Shown: piece after piece, positions 63,958 to 64,000 of the stretch
Layout: the number at the start of each line of letters is the position of its first letter
Position numbering within the stretch: the stretch's first letter is position 1
DNA from: Gemmatimonadota bacterium
GTDB lineage: Bacteria; Gemmatimonadota; Gemmatimonadetes; Gemmatimonadales; Gemmatimonadaceae
Reading direction: 5' to 3'
Length of the DNA: 64,000 bases
NCBI GenBank assembly: GCA_026387895.1
Contig: JAPLKT010000041.1
Location: forward strand, 35,611-99,610
Made by a program: the position numbers and the translations under genes
The notes under the pieces: generated by a model
What the model was told of the DNA's origin: nothing
The model's database searches: none
The model's input: the letters and a program-made list of their open reading frames with translations, nothing else

Positions 63958-64000
63958 TGCCGACACCACTGTTTCAGGACCGCGACCTTGCGTTCCTCCT
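63957..64000 (+). CDS. start of next gene, truncated by window end; function not assignable
   Basis: TGATG overlap with upstream stop; MPTPLFQDRDLAFLL. Confidence 0.5.
   Translation, partial: MPTPLFQDRDLAFL

Noticed and set aside
1-64000. tRNA, rRNA, tmRNA, RNase P RNA, prophage or insertion sequence
   Set aside because: No supporting cloverleaf, conserved RNA core, transposase, integrase or phage structural ORFs were seen; a tRNAscan/Infernal run would be decisive.

Overview
A 64 kb, high-GC, gene-dense bacterial chromosome segment. Protein content (sortilin/VPS10-like beta-propeller proteins, large zinc metalloproteases, DUF58/BatA/DUF4159/DUF4175 cluster) suggests a Gemmatimonadota-type genome; this is an inference from family content only. 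There are no rRNA or tRNA genes, no CRISPR array, and no convincing prophage or transposon. Recognisable blocks: glyS and an HExxH peptidase; a tightly coupled operon (6773-15320) with a ubiquitin-like beta-grasp candidate, MoxR, DUF58, BatA-like, DUF4175, DUF4159 and an HDAC-like enzyme; priA; Fur-ccdA; an msbA-like ABC exporter; ggt divergent from a murQ-anmK-nagZ cell-wall recycling cluster; a four-gene minus-strand phosphosignalling module (zinc-ribbon FHA, zinc-ribbon transmembrane Ser/Thr kinase, PP2C phosphatase, FHA-TM-trypsin-like protease); a metalloprotease/propeller/outer-membrane-barrel fusion; B12-dependent RNR with an atypical AT-rich leader; vapBC with a palindromic operator over its promoter; and an exported-protein block with a Tat-signal TldD, signal-less TldE and two sortilin-like paralogues, one of them disrupted. 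Short 9/12-bp tandem repeats recur in signal-peptide or linker regions and directly after stop codons. Strongest candidates for undescribed biology: the FHA-kinase-phosphatase-FHA/protease module, the ubiquitin-like ORF in the MoxR operon, the protease-propeller-barrel fusion, and the Tat-TldD/leaderless-TldE pair.
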